Below, one piece after another: positions 23,252-35,700 of a DNA stretch of 64,000 bases. Position numbers and translations under genes: made by a program. Source of the DNA: Immersiella caudata (taxonomy: Eukaryota > Ascomycota > Sordariomycetes > Sordariales > Lasiosphaeriaceae); NCBI GenBank assembly GCA_030512335.1, contig JAULSU010000003.1:4774001-4838000 (forward strand), written 5' to 3'. Below the pieces are notes generated by a model. The model saw only the letters and a list, made by a program, of their open reading frames with translations, had not been told where the DNA came from and made no database searches. Positions within the stretch are counted from its first letter, which is position 1. Each line of letters starts with the position of its first letter.

Positions 23252-24715
23252 ATGAAGGTACACTCGCCCATGTACGCGTTTGTGGAGGCGTCCTCGCCGT
23301 GGCTGGACGAGCACATTGAGCGTTTCATTCGTCACCACGCCCCTGACGCCATCTGCGTGAGAGACCTTGCTGATATCCCCTCGTCAGCCGAGAATGTCTT
23401 CCAGTGGTGCTGCGGCCAGCAGCTCAACCAGAACTTTGCCCTGCTGAACAAGGCCGGCGGCCTCATCAATGCGTATCCCAACAGCGACGCGCTGGCTCGC
23501 AAGGACCATCTCGGTGTTGTTGTCGACTTCTGGACCGCTAAGCGCCCTAACAGCATCCTCAAGCACCATGTCCCGCAGACAGTGCGATTGACCTTGGACT
23601 ATGCCGAGTATGTCGATGAGGCCCTGATGGCAGCCGACGACCTCACTCTTCTCTATTCGCTCGAGGAGAATGAGGGCTTGGAGCCCCGCGACAGGGAATA
23701 TTGGATCCTGAAGCCCGCCCTCGTCGACTGTGGCGCTGGTATTCGCATCTTCAGCACCATGGAGGAGCTCGCAAGCCATCTCGAGCTGGCCGAGCACGAA
23801 GAGTCCGACGAGGAGTCCGAAGAGGAAGAGTCGGAGGGAAGCACCGAGGAGTCCGAAGTCGACGACCCCATTGAGCTTGAAAAGGGGTACGACAACTCCT
23901 TCTCCCCTACCTTGTCCCAACCTGGCCTTGACTCCCTCGATGTCCTTGTCACCACCGGAAACGGCGTCGCAAAGCCCAAGGTCGGAGCGGGCATTCGCGA
24001 AAAGAAGCCGACATACGTCTTCAAGGAGGGCGGTCGCATTCCTTCGTCGGAGATGCGCGCATTCGTGGCGCAAAAGTATCTCACTTCGATCGCAACAATC
24101 GAGAATCGGAAATGGCACGTCCGTGCCTATGTCTTGTCAGTCGGTCGTCTCAAGGTGCACGTCTTCCGGGACATGCTCTTACTTCTTGCGGGCGAGGACT
24201 ACCAGGGCCCCTGGGAGAATCCCTCGCTCAAGTCGAGTCTCACCAACACGGCGCTGCAAGATGCGGATGTTGTCGAGGCTCGCCAATCGATGCGCGCGTT
24301 CTGGGACACGCCTGAAGACTTGTTTCCGGAGAAGGACTGGAAGGAGGGCTTGTTCAAGCAGATCTGCGACATCTTGAGCGAGCTGTTCCGTGCGGCGGCG
24401 CACACGATGGCGGACAAGTTCACGACGCTCGATCGATGCTTTGAGCTGTTTGCCGTTGACTTCTTGGTGGACGACAGGGGGAGTGCGTGGTTGCTGGAGG
24501 TGAACGAGACCCCGGCGTTCTATCAACAGGGGGTTGCTGGTCCCGTGTCGCTGCGTTTGATGGAGTCGGCTGTTTGTGTCGTCATGGAGCACATGGGGCT
24601 GGCGCATATTGGAGAGGCGAGGAATGCGGCTGTGAGGAGGAGGATGGTGGATGTGCTAGACGAGTCCGATAAGTTGGCGAAGAGCAATATCGTTGAGATC
24701 TTGGCGGATCGATAG
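23252..24715 (+). CDS. Tubulin-tyrosine-ligase family protein (Pby1-like)
   Basis: A single exon of 487 residues. The start is ATG 23252 (MKVHSPMYAFVEASS); the GTG twelve bases upstream is in frame but not a likely start. The TTL ATP-grasp fold is seen in FQWCCGQQLNQNF, YWILKPALVDCGAGIRIF (nucleotide-binding strand), KWHVRAYVLSVG and the metal-binding motif FAVDFLVDDRGSAWLLEVNETP (near residues 405-428). An acidic insertion (residues about 185-215, runs of Glu/Asp/Ser) lies between the two ATP-grasp lobes. Fungi carry one such gene, related to yeast PBY1, found in P-bodies; its substrate is not settled. Codon use is GC-ending and the frame is intact, so the gene looks live. Tubulin tyrosination itself is only an inference from the family name. 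Confidence 0.88.
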   Translation: MKVHSPMYAFVEASSPWLDEHIERFIRHHAPDAICVRDLADIPSSAENVFQWCCGQQLNQNFALLNKAGGLINAYPNSDALARKDHLGVVVDFWTAKRPNSILKHHVPQTVRLTLDYAEYVDEALMAADDLTLLYSLEENEGLEPRDREYWILKPALVDCGAGIRIFSTMEELASHLELAEHEESDEESEEEESEGSTEESEVDDPIELEKGYDNSFSPTLSQPGLDSLDVLVTTGNGVAKPKVGAGIREKKPTYVFKEGGRIPSSEMRAFVAQKYLTSIATIENRKWHVRAYVLSVGRLKVHVFRDMLLLLAGEDYQGPWENPSLKSSLTNTALQDADVVEARQSMRAFWDTPEDLFPEKDWKEGLFKQICDILSELFRAAAHTMADKFTTLDRCFELFAVDFLVDDRGSAWLLEVNETPAFYQQGVAGPVSLRLMESAVCVVMEHMGLAHIGEARNAAVRRRMVDVLDESDKLAKSNIVEILADR

Positions 24716-25460
24716 ATTTGGATACTTGGCGACTGGATTTGGACGGGCGGTGTTTGGAGTCATGGATGAATGGAGAATTTCTTTTCTTGAGCAAACCATG
24801 ATTTTGAAGTGCGAGACAGGTTGACCGTCACCCGAGGCGGGAAAGCTGGGGCGGTGTAGGGCATTGACAAAAGTCACACAGCTGGCACTGGCGACATCAC
24901 CAACGAGGTTCCAGACTCCTCACAGCACTCATTGCAATCCAAACTCTTCGTACCTTTCCAACCTTTTGTGGGCGCTTTGGTATGGAGCAACCGGAAAAGT
25001 GAGGTCACCCACCAAGAAAGAGGGCGCGACCTTCAGTGGGCTTTGTGACCAGGCCTCCAACAGGCGACATTGATCTCCAGACAAAGAAATGATCCCAGAA
25101 TAAGCAAGGGAATAAAATCTCCATGTCCCAGCCCATCCCCAGAATAATAACAGCTCAAGACTCCGACGTGCTGCTGCTTGAATTGAAAACCCTCGCTCAA
25201 CTTGGCGCTAAACCACCACAGCACGACGAAAATCTCAACCACAACACTTGGAATCCGCGCTACGTCATCGCAATAACACTGCGGTAATTGAAGAACGAGC
25301 AATCTGCCTCACTTCTTGAAATGGAAAATACTACGAAACTGCCTGTTCTGCGTGCCGACATCAACACCAGCCCAACGTGTCACCACCCTTCTTGACGCGT
25401 CTCCGGCATCTTCCGTCTCTCCCACACACCCCACACCCCCCTCTTCCTTGTAGCGCCAGA

Positions 25461-25856
25461 ATGGCGCGTCGGCTCGAGTCGTTGGAACGTTCCATCCGCT
25501 CGAGCAGCCGAAATGGTGTGCCCGAACTGCATAACATGACCCTCCTCGATCCCATCCTCTTCGAGACCAAATTCTCGCCACCCACACTCCTCCAGCTTGC
25601 CAGATCCATGCTAGGAGCGGCACAGGCCTTTCCATTGCACGATGACTCCTTGTGGTGGCGAAATCTGAAGTTCCTGCCCCAGATGTCAGGCGAGGTGAGC
25701 CCATCTGCTCCCTCACCTGCCTTCTCCTTCAGCCGCACCACGATCGAGAAGGTTCCCCGCTCTCTAGCGCCGCTTAGCGTCCTCGGGAAGCTCGACCGAG
25801 GACTAGCGCGAGCGCGTGAGCGTGCTGTTACTGAAAAATCAGGCGCGTGTACCTAA
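25461..25856 (+). CDS. Doubtful small hypothetical protein
   Basis: From ATG 25461 the frame encodes 131 residues beginning MARRLESLERSIRSSSRNG. A plausible helical stretch follows (LLQLARSMLGAAQAFPLHDD). The C-terminal third is Ser/Pro-rich and less protein-like, and a GTGAGC after MSGE could be an intron donor. No family is recognised and no downstream exon found. Confidence 0.2.
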   Translation: MARRLESLERSIRSSSRNGVPELHNMTLLDPILFETKFSPPTLLQLARSMLGAAQAFPLHDDSLWWRNLKFLPQMSGEVSPSAPSPAFSFSRTTIEKVPRSLAPLSVLGKLDRGLARARERAVTEKSGACT

Positions 25857-27049
25857 CCTGGCGATCCAGCCGTTGAGGCCCTCGTTTGGAACTTCCTCGC
25901 GAGCGGGCAGGTTGACCCACACAACTAGTGCCGACTAGCGCCGTCGGAGACACTCGTCCTAGACGCTAGCTCGAGCCGGTGAGCCAGTTCTTTCCTGAGA
26001 TCTGAGGTGGAGGTGTTGAGGTCCCGCAACGTCTTGGGCACTTGCCTGCCTTCCTTGTTCGGCCAGCTTCCATGTGTGAGGGGCTCCCGCGCATTAGAGT
26101 CCTCAGTTTCTGTGCGTGACGGCTAGCGCCGGAAGGTGAGGAGGTTCTCTTCCTGAAAAAAATCAGGCGTGAGGGGGTAAGTGTGAAGGCTGGACTTTGG
26201 CTGAGCAGAAGATGCCGCGAATCTGGAGATGCAGGGGCAGGGACCCCAAATTTGCGGCCAGTTTGATAGCGTGCTGTGCTTGGGGGAACGGCAGTCTTTC
26301 TGGCGAGCTTGATGTGAACTTGGAAGACAGCCTGAAGATGTGTGCGAGGTCATTTGCGAGGCGGCTCAAAACATCAGAGGGTGAGACAATGTTCCTTTTC
26401 CAAATTTGCGGCCCGGTGTGACCTTTGAGCGTGAGTCAGGTTCTAGAGTGTCGCAGTCACAGAAAATGCGCAGGCTTGAATGTGGCCCAGACAATGCCGG
26501 TTGGTGGTGGTGGTGTTTGTTGCTTGGGTTTCTGCGCCCCCCCCCCTCCAACCCTGACGTCACACATCTGCAAACGCAACAAACCAACAAAATTCTCCAT
26601 CACACGCCCAAGAAAATAGTGCCCAATCTTTGCCCAGCAATTACGGACTGTGTCCTGCAACCATGCTGTTGGTAGCTGTGCGTCAATGCGAATGGGAGGT
26701 TCGCCAGGCAGAGTGTGGCCTGTTATCGCGACCACCTTTTACTGCGCCCCTCCCAAAGACCCATTTCACGTTTTGTACGAGAAACAATGCAAACTGCGCT
26801 CACTGCTCCAAATAGTCTCTATCCAATCTTTTTGATCTAAATTCCGCCCTTGTTGAGCAATCCGACTTACACGTTGCGTCCTGCGTGCTATCACTTACAC
26901 CAAGCCCGTCATCAGCACCCAATCCCCGGACAACCATGGAAAAAAACCTGGCTCATCCTCCGCCAATCCTACCACCCTCCTCCTCCCTCCCCTGACTCCC
27001 TCAAGAATGGCTCCCCCGCCCCCTTTCCCCTGGACACATCATCCCCTTC

Positions 27050-27691
27050 ATGCGCCGCACCGACGCAGTCCTCAACCCCTCTCCCGAACCCTTCTCCACG
27101 TCCATGGAAATCCACGGTCCTCACGTCATGCAGGACTTCACCTGGTCTTCTGATAGTCATACAGGCCTCTCTGTCTCTGCTCGTGCGGTGATTCCGGTGC
27201 TGGGTCTGTCCGGACTGGATGCATTTGGTCTTATTGGAGGGCTTTTCTCAAAGACTGTAAAGGAGTACTGGGAGGTGTTCATGGTGACGGGAATTGCGGT
27301 GGCGAGAAGGGGAGGGAGGCGGGTTATTGGGAGTAGAAATGGAAGGGGCTGGTTGCGAGTTTTGGATGTGATTTGGGTTTCTTCTCTCCCTTCTTTTACA
27401 CGATGGGGATTGGAGGGCATGTTGCTGACAGCTTGTAGTGAGGTTCCAGTGCTGGCTGAGGCCGGCCCAGAGGTCGAGCTTGGGACAGCAGAAATGGAGA
27501 CAGTCACTGCCAAGCACGTCGGGGGCTTTGTTTGGGCGGTACGGTTGGCAAAGATTACGAAGAATGGGCTGCAAAAGACATGGGGAATGGAGACGGTCAC
27601 AGGCAAGAGTTCGGGGGTCGGCGGCATTTCGGTGCTAAATCTGGACAGGAGGCCGAGGATGTGGGCAAGGTGGTGGCCGGTCATGGTCTAG
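27050..27691 (+). CDS. Doubtful hypothetical protein
   Basis: The open frame includes MEIHGPHVMQDFTWSSDSHT and a glycine-rich segment LGLSGLDAFGLIGGLFS that look like coding sequence. The region 27290-27440 looks like an intron (pyrimidine tract and TAG acceptor), but no splice keeps the frame cleanly. A different frame (KDYEEWAAKDMG..., 27550-27753) seems better at the 3' end. I do not recognise it; it may be a decayed gene. Confidence 0.2.
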   Translation: MRRTDAVLNPSPEPFSTSMEIHGPHVMQDFTWSSDSHTGLSVSARAVIPVLGLSGLDAFGLIGGLFSKTVKEYWEVFMVTGIAVARRGGRRVIGSRNGRGWLRVLDVIWVSSLPSFTRWGLEGMLLTACSEVPVLAEAGPEVELGTAEMETVTAKHVGGFVWAVRLAKITKNGLQKTWGMETVTGKSSGVGGISVLNLDRRPRMWARWWPVMV

Positions 27692-30112
27692 ACGCTGAGG
27701 TGGTTGAGGATCCAGGCCTCGATTGCGTTTTTGTTCTTCCAGTAGAGACGTAGAGGTCATGATTGGGGCGGCAATAGTTTGGATAACCCGCTTGAACAAA
27801 GGAATTGCGGGCACTGTTCTCGGCCCAACAACTCCAAGCACTGTGTCGTCGGCTCCCGTCTTTGTGTGCGAGAAAGAGGAATAGAGTGAGGAAACCATCC
27901 AATTCATCACAAAAATAGATATTGTCAGGTTGAACTTGCTTCTTCGGCAGCCGTAGCTTCTCCTCACCGCCAATCCAAGAGGCGCTACCCAGCAGAACGG
28001 AGTCGGGGTGGTGTGCACTGTGCGAAGTACAGAAACCCATTTCCCGACTAGACGATGATGCTGAGACGGGAGGAACGCGGGTATGGGAGTTTTGTGATTG
28101 ACTCAAATGCCGAAGAGTGACGGGCATCTCTTGGTCTAGAAGCTGGCTTCAATTCTCGACTGCTAGAGCTCAATGCTGCAGGATCATGGCAATGGGAGGC
28201 TAGCATAACATCCTAGCGCAGAACCAGCTGCCGTTTTACGTCACGACTTGTGCACCGTCGATATATGACGGCTAGCGACCCTCAGACTGACAGATTTGGC
28301 AGTTCCACCCGATTTGCGGGGATGCCCTCAACCGTGCCGAGTTCTTCAACTTCCAGTCAGGACCCAAGGCGGTGCAACACTCCATCTGATGTCGTGTTCC
28401 AGCCTGCCAGCCGCGGGTCTGTGAAGCACATGCGGGTCTCTCCCAATGACCGGGCACGCGGCTCCCATGATCGTCAGGGAAAAATCGAGACTAGCGTGGG
28501 AGACGGGTGCCAATTGGCCGCCTCAATCACATCGAACCAGTCTGCATGAGCCGCACCCCACCCCGACTGAAGTCGGAGGAAGCTTGAGAGGGGATCAAAC
28601 ATGGGACGCATGGCGGCCACGCCCCTCGAGTGGGGCCAAAAAGACAGCCGTTCGGCAGCAGCATGTGGGCGTGGGACACTTTCACCCGAAGCCACGAGAG
28701 CCACAGCCAAGCGGATGGAGGCGTGGTCGGTGGCGCGCGGTAGAGATGACCCGATCTCGGTTGATCGAGCCCGAGAAGGAGATCACAACCTCCGTCGTAC
28801 AGTAGCGTGTATCGGGCGTCCAAGGCAACAAGACTTATCATCCCTGACACCGCTGCGGCCCATCTTCTGGCTGCAGTCCCGGATCCGGAGGCGCCGTGGC
28901 TTGGCCGATCGTGCCTCCAATCGATCGGAGCGGGCGCGTTGCACAAAGATCCTGCCTAGAGCCTCAGACCATGATTCGTGGGTTGCGTTGAACTAGCAGA
29001 TGTTTGCTTTCTGCACAGAGATGAAGACGGCGGTTTACACTGTTGGCCTGCCGGGAGATGCTCCGACGCTTCGAAGCTTGCTGATGCAATTGAAGCCGGA
29101 CCGGACCTTCGTTTGTCGCGCCGGCGAGCAAACCCCATGGGGATTGTGGGGGCTCGTTGTCCTCAACTTCCAACTCCCCTCCCTCCTCGCATGGCAACGG
29201 GGGCCAATTGCAAGAAACGAAGAGGTCTGCTCCGGCCCCCCCCCCCCCTACCCAAGGAAACCACCCCTATCAGAAATAAGGTCGAAGGATCGCGGCACAT
29301 ATGCGGTTGGCCATCCGTCCATCCCCAAGTAGAAACGCACATAACCGTCACACCCTAGCTGCTGCGCCTGACTTGCAGCGAGTGTTGAATCCTCCCGTGA
29401 GGTCCATGCGCGGTTTTGGGATGAATGAATACCGGTCTTCCAAATCGACCCCAATCATATAGCGTACATCAGCATGACTGCCGTGACACGTCTTGGCCCC
29501 CTTCCTGCGTGCGGCGAGGTATGCCTCCATCCCAATTTGCCAATTTGAGGTGGGGTAGGCGAGAGAACGCGCAATCACAAGCCATTGAAAGTGTCTGTAC
29601 TGTCAGCTTACATCCGCTCTGGACATCAACATGTCACCACACTATCTAGCTCAGCGCCTCATTACGCCCCCCCGCGCTTTAGTCTGAGCTAAAAAGCGGA
29701 TGAGTTAGCCAGTGTCCCTCAACCCCTCTTACCACCATCGTGATGAATCCGGGCCCAGAACTGACAACCTGAGGACCTCGCTCCAACATCACCCGTTGAC
29801 GTCTGGGAACTTTTTGCCCCGGGGTACTTCCCAAGCCAAAGTGCCCATGTGGATCGCAAGATAGGGACCTGCGGGGTCACGGCGAGAGGCAAATTAAGCC
29901 GAAGTTTGAATGGAAAGCGCGCGGCCAACCCAGCGCGGTGTGAATAAAGGTCAGATGCTCCTCGGTCCCGTTCTCTTTCCTGGGGCCGTTCCTTCCCACC
30001 TCTTGCGGCTCTCGCAACCTCTGCTAGCCCTCTGGTACGTACCTCCTCATGGGGATTTAACTTTCTTCTCGTGCCTCGATTCACCCTCTTCCAACTTCTC
30101 CCAAACCACAAC

Positions 30113-30161
30113 CTTCTTCTTCTTCTTCTTCTTCTTCTTCTTCTTCTTCTTCTTCTTCTTC
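30113..30161 (+). repeat. (CTT)n microsatellite, about 16 copies
   Basis: An uninterrupted CTT run of 49 bases sits about 190 nt upstream of the FMO start codon, probably in the 5' leader or core promoter. Pyrimidine-rich leaders are common in fungi; a perfect trinucleotide run this long should vary in length between isolates. Confidence 0.95.
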
Positions 30162-30350
30162 AACCGTATTTGTTGAGCGCCGCCTTCACTTCGACCCAGC
30201 ATTGCCTTGCCTTTCACTGCTCGCGGGCCTTTTCCGCTCAAGAGTTTCTTCTTTCTGCCACGAGCTTCACCTTTCCGCTCGCCGGCTTCCTTGTTCCTTC
30301 ACAACTCCAACCTCTCACATTGAGCTTCTCGACTGCAAGCAAGCGACACA

Positions 30351-32735
30351 ATGGCCATCAAGAAGATTGCCATTGTCGGCGCCGGCCCCGCCGGCCTGGT
30401 AACTCTCAAGTACCTGCTCACTTCACACCACTTCCTCGGAAACGAGCCCGTCGAGGTGAAACTCTTTGAGGCCGAAGATGGCGTCGGCGGCACATTCTAC
30501 GCCCGCATGTACGAGGACGGCGAGGTAAGCATCCTTCTCTTTCTTCACTTGGCATCATGCATTCTCTGCCCGCTTCCTCATTCTCTCCCTCGCTGCTTTG
30601 TGTGGCGTTCTTCACACAAAACCACTGGACCTCTTGTGATTCTCTTCACATATCGCCTCTTTCATGGCTGGCCTCTCATCGCTTTTGAGCTCTCTCAACT
30701 GTTCACTCCATTCATTCTCGACCCGCTCTAATAACTTCCTTGCAGCTCGTCTCATCCAAGCAGCTCACTTGCTTCTCGGACTTCCGCGCTCGTGATGATG
30801 AGCCTGACTTCCTTGCCGCCGTCCGCTATCGCGAGTACCTCACCGAGTACGCCACCAAGTTTCAGCTCTGGCCGCACATCCAGCTCAACACGAGGGTCAT
30901 GCACATCACTCGCAAGGTTCCCGCCAAGGACGGAGCCCGCCATGTCGTCACCTACCTCCCCTCTGAGACCGGCAAAGAGGAGCAATATGAGTGTGACGCG
31001 ATCGCCATCTGCTGTGGTCTTCATGTCACTCCCAATATTCCCGAGATCCCCGGCACTGAGAACGTCCCGACTGTGATCCACAGTTCTCAGTTTAAGTCTC
31101 GCGCTCAATTCGGCGAGGACAAGACTGTGATGGTCATGGGCGGCGGTGAGACCGCTTCTGATGTTGCCTACCTCGCGGTCACTGGCAACACGAAGCAGAC
31201 CCTGATGTGCCATCGCTATGGCTTCCACTTCGCGCCAAAGGTCAGTTCCGTCCTCAGAATTCGTCTCATGTCTCATTCTGACTTGTTCAACAGCGCAACC
31301 TCAACCCTGCCATCTTCCCCATCTTCGGTGGCAAACCCAAGCAAGGGCTTACCATCCCTCTCGACAACGCTCGTGCTTCTCTATTCGACACAGCTTACGT
31401 CCACCCGCTTCTGCGCAATTCGTACGCTATGTGGGTCTTCTACAATCGCTATGTCAGGTTCATCCTGTGGCTCACCACTGGCACTCCTGGTGGTTACGAC
31501 CAACTTGTTGGCGAGCCGAACCCCGAGCTCGACCATGTGTCGAAGAGTGAGTTTGCTGCCTTCACATGTTTCGTCCGGCATTTCGCTGACCATGTTGTGC
31601 AGTGTTCTTCACCAAGGCCAACAAGGCCTCCGCATATATCAGCAAGCCGTACCGCGGGGTTCTCGACACTGGTATCATTGAGCGCCTTCGCCAATGCATT
31701 ATCCAGCAGCCAGTCCCTGACACTGGCGATCGCCACATTGACCTTGCTCCCTGGCCCGAGCGTATCACTGACGATGGTCGCGTCATTTTCCGCAAGACCC
31801 AGCGTCCCGAGTATGAGCGCTTGAAGAACGAGGTCATCAAGCCGGATATGATTGTCTTCTGCACCGGCTATCGCCAGGAGTTTCCTTTCTTCAACAAGCA
31901 GAACGCTTCCGGCGGCAAGCCCTACGCCCTTGCCAACGAAGCTGACGTCCGCGGAATTTGGCATCACGACGATCCCTCCGTTGGCTTCATTGGCTACTTA
32001 CGCCCGAACCTTGGCGCCATCCCTCCCCTTGCCGAAATGCAAGCCCAGCTCTGGGTTCTTCACACGCTTGCCCCCGAGAAGCTGCCCAAGCCTATCGATC
32101 CTCGCGACGAGCTGCACTTCCGTCTCTGGCATGACAAGGAGAGCCGTATCCACTACGGCGTCGACCACGAGACCTATGTCTATCAGCTCTCCCTCGACAT
32201 GGATTCGGCCATGGGTTTCTGGGAGGCCATCGGTCGCGGTCTCACCGGCTACGAGAACGCATGGCGCATTCCCCTTGTGTGGGCCTTTGGCGCCAACTTG
32301 AACGCCAAGATGCGCCTTCGCGGTCCTTGGAAGTGGTCTGGAGCTGAGAAGATTGTCAAGGGAGAAATGTGGGAGGCTCTGACCCGCCGCCGCTGGTTTT
32401 TCAGTGAGTTTTCCCGCTTGTCCTTGAAACATGAGAGCCACCGCTAACCTGTCACAGCTGTCTCGGACGTCTTCTGGCTCTCCGCGCTCCCAATGGCCAT
32501 CTTCGGTCCCATCAGCTTCGCGTGTTGGGTCTATGCCACCATCTTCTGGATTGTCTTTGGTCGCGAGCCCGGGTATGGTGGCTACGACTCTTATGGAAAC
32601 AAAATCATGAGTGGGTCCAAGATGCACGGCCAGGTCATCAACGGCATGCACGCCGGCAACACCAACGGCACGAACGGCATGGGGACTAACGGTGTCAACG
32701 GCATGAACGGCAAGAAGGCTGAGAAGATGATGTGA
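30351..32735 (+). CDS. Flavin-containing monooxygenase-like protein with C-terminal membrane segment
   Basis: Five exons: 30351-30524, 30746-31240, 31294-31546, 31603-32403 and 32458-32735, 666 residues. All donors except GTCAGT (31241) fit GTRNGT; acceptors are CAG and phases agree. The FAD motif GAGPAG is at residues 10-15 (IAIVGAGPAGLVTLKYLL). The NADPH motif is MVMGGGETASDVAYL near residue 200, and the FMO-type CTGYRQEF lies near 420. After residue about 575, a hydrophobic stretch (LSALPMAIFGPISFACWVYATIFWIVFG) suggests membrane anchoring. The last 40 residues are Asn/Gly/Met-rich repeats. The enzyme would use NADPH and O2 to oxygenate a nitrogen, sulfur or carbonyl substrate; the substrate is unknown. 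No biosynthetic backbone gene lies nearby. The first intron is 221 nt, longer than the others. Confidence 0.9.
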
Positions 32736-35700
32736 TTGGGAGGCAGGCAGGCATCATGTCCATCGTAGCGAGCGATTCCTTTTTGGCGTGTGAACCGGAG
32801 GCAATCTTGATATCTTGAAGCGATTTCAGGGGAGTGATTTTCAAGGCATGGGATATGCCATAATGGTTCAGGCTTCATGTATTAGTAGCACACGCAGTCA
32901 CGCAGTCATGCCCCAATGAACAGGTTCACCATACTCTTCATCGTCGTCTTTGTGATTGACATTCTTGTGACTGGAGTTGACAAGCACAGCTCCCTCGAAA
33001 GCAGAAGCAGAAGCCCTTGGGCACATCCGACGTGGGTTCTTTCTTCTAGACGTTGCCCGAAAGAATGCATACCCTTGTGGCCACACACCATCACCGAGAA
33101 GGTACTTGCAATGTACCCAATGCAGCGTGCAGCAGGTCTCCAGCTGCAGCCACTCTTTGCATGGAGGAGGGTGCGGGCGAGCGCCTGATGGTGGCGTTGG
33201 CGATAACCTTTTTGCCATTTTGGGATCGAGCGGAACACCACAAGGCAGAAGATGAAGCGTTTTTCCTGAAGCAAGACCTCAGGGCATGGCTTGGGAGGAA
33301 GCAGATCGGGTCTGCGGAAGACATGATGAGAGGTGAAGCTCTCGGGGTTCAAGCGGCATGCATCTCGGAAATATCTACGCCGAACCCAGGTAGCGGTCGT
33401 GCACAACGGTCTCCGGGCACTATCAGTGTAGTTGGGATGCGGGAGAAGGAAAAATTAAAAATTCCGCATGGAACTGAAGACTGATACTGGCTGCTCCGGC
33501 CTCTGCTAAGGCAGCTGTCGGGGCGTGGGCAACGATCAGGGTATCCTCGACTTGACGAAGTGCGGGAGAACATTATCACGAATAGACGCACTAACTACCA
33601 GGATGGAAGCATCCGAGGAAGGAATACGGAGGTGGCGTCTCGCCAATCTTGGAGGCTGCCAGATCGTCATTTCGTATTGACATCGTGGGGATCGGGGATC
33701 CGTTTTCACAAGGCGATGATTGACTTTGGTCTTGAATTCTAAAGGAGCATCACCGAACTGCCATCGAGATTTGTGAGCGCCTCACTAGGTTATCGGGACG
33801 CCAGGTGGCTTGCGCATGTCAGCCCTGAGCGTGCACCTTGATGGTGACCCCATTCGCGCCCTCGACGGTCGTCATCAACATCAGCATCACCTCGCGCTGG
33901 CGCGCTGACAGGTACGGCCTATTTAGTCCCAAAGCTTGACGAACGTCTGTCCGGAGGTGCGGTGAGCGCTCAGCTGGCTGGATTGACCGTTTGAGCGCGT
34001 CTTTGGCATGCTGAGGGGATCGGGAGATGGTTTATTTACATTCTCAGGGGTTGATGCGGACCCACATCCTGCCTGCGGGGCATTCTCCTGGCCGTGCGAG
34101 GGAGACATGCACTGTACTGCAACGCGTTTTGGAGCGCGTCTTGATCTCCTTGCTTTGTGCTCCTTGGTCTGGGAATCCATTTTCGCCTTTTCTGATCATT
34201 TGTCCTCCGTTGAAGTCCATGGGTTGTTTTGCGCAGCGGCCCTTGCGCCGCTCTCTCACTCACCCTGCCCACCCGCATGCGTTTCGTCAAGGCGATCAGG
34301 AAGAGTTGGGTAGGGTAAATCGATGATGCCGTCAATGGCGCGCGACCAGGGGACCTTGAGCTTGAGGGATATTGGCACCGAATTTCGCCCTTGAGCGCTT
34401 CCGCTACTGCCGCCAGCCCCGACTTGTTTGACCCCGCACCTCCCCCCCCCCCCCCCCCTTGGCTCGCAAGCCTGGACATTGGCTTCGCTGACCTTTTGTG
34501 GTGGACAGACCGAATAAAGACAAAGTGAATTGAGCACATGTCACGCTCCGGAGAGCATCCAAGCCAAGAGCTTCGTCCGTGTCCCACCCCGCCCGCCAAG
34601 TTACAACACGATTTGCCCCCTTCTCGAGATGCCACAAAGGAGCGCCTCGAGCTTGAAGGCCCCAGAACCATACCACGCTGTGCCCAGACTCTCAAGAGCA
34701 GTAAAGGGCTCGGAGATCTTGTCACCCAAGTGTAGGGGCGACGACAGCGCAAGACTGCGCCTGGGAAGCCTGACCCAGGGGCACGCCGCTGACAAGCGTG
34801 TTCTGACATCCACGACAGCCCGAACAAGGACCTAAGAGCTGCATTTACAGTGCCCTGCAGCTTCGCGTTCCCGAGACCGATCCCTTTTCATTCGCCGCTT
34901 CAAAACAGTGGCGTTCTCGTTGCTCGCCCGAACACGGTTTCCACTGATCAGGGCTGCGTCTTTTTCCTCAGGAAATGCTTCAAGTGAAGCAAGGAAGCCC
35001 CTTTGTTTGGGGGATTGGAGTTTTATGGGGAGCAACTCCTTCTCCAACAGATCCAAATTTCACCCCGCCTTGTCAAAAGCTTGGGATTGCTGTCGAGCAG
35101 CGAAAGGGGCGACAAATGGAGTACCCCTGGCTCAAGAAAAAGAGCGTCAGGGTTTGGCAAACACAGAGGATAGAGGAGTACACTGCCTTGGGCCCTCTTC
35201 ACTCTAATTCGTAACTGAATGGATGGTTTGAGACATGTCAAGATTCTCGGACTGGGTCATTCGGGGGCTGACTCAGGCAGAAACGGGTCCTTCTATAGTG
35301 AAGGTGCACATATTTTATTCAATGTTGGGTTGGCCATTTGTGGTTATTAGTCAATAATAAAGGCATTGCCCGTCTCAAAAGATCATTTTCCCGTGGGTGG
35401 CTCTTGACACTGTCTAACTCTGCGTTATCCCTCCCGTGCCAGCCACCCTGCACCTCCGGTGTCCCTTTTGCAGAGACAGCCGCGTATTGATGTGACGCCC
35501 CGACAACAAAGAAGCGACAAGCAGATGAAGAAGACGTTAGTCGTCCCAGTCGTGGGAGAGGGGTGGGAAGGTCGATACCAAGAACGACAATGCTACGACG
35601 TTGAAGTGTGGGATGCGGAGCAGAAGACCTACGCTGCTGACAGAACGACGATTGCTGGACTGGAGAAGAGGATTGGTGTCGCGGTGTTCGATGATTTCGT

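Larger units (their letters stand above)
24716..30350. other. 5.6-kb gene-poor stretch with only weak open frames
   Basis: Besides the two doubtful frames listed separately (25461-25856, 27050-27691), nothing coding is convincing. There are C-runs at 26537-26546 (10) and 29236-29248 (13). Much of 28-30 kb gives overlapping frames on both strands with no introns or domains. The FMO promoter and 5' leader occupy its right end. Confidence 0.5.

Noticed and set aside
34036..34827. 263-codon minus-strand open frame
   Set aside because: It runs through the C17 tract as polyglycine and has random composition; no splice sites or domain.
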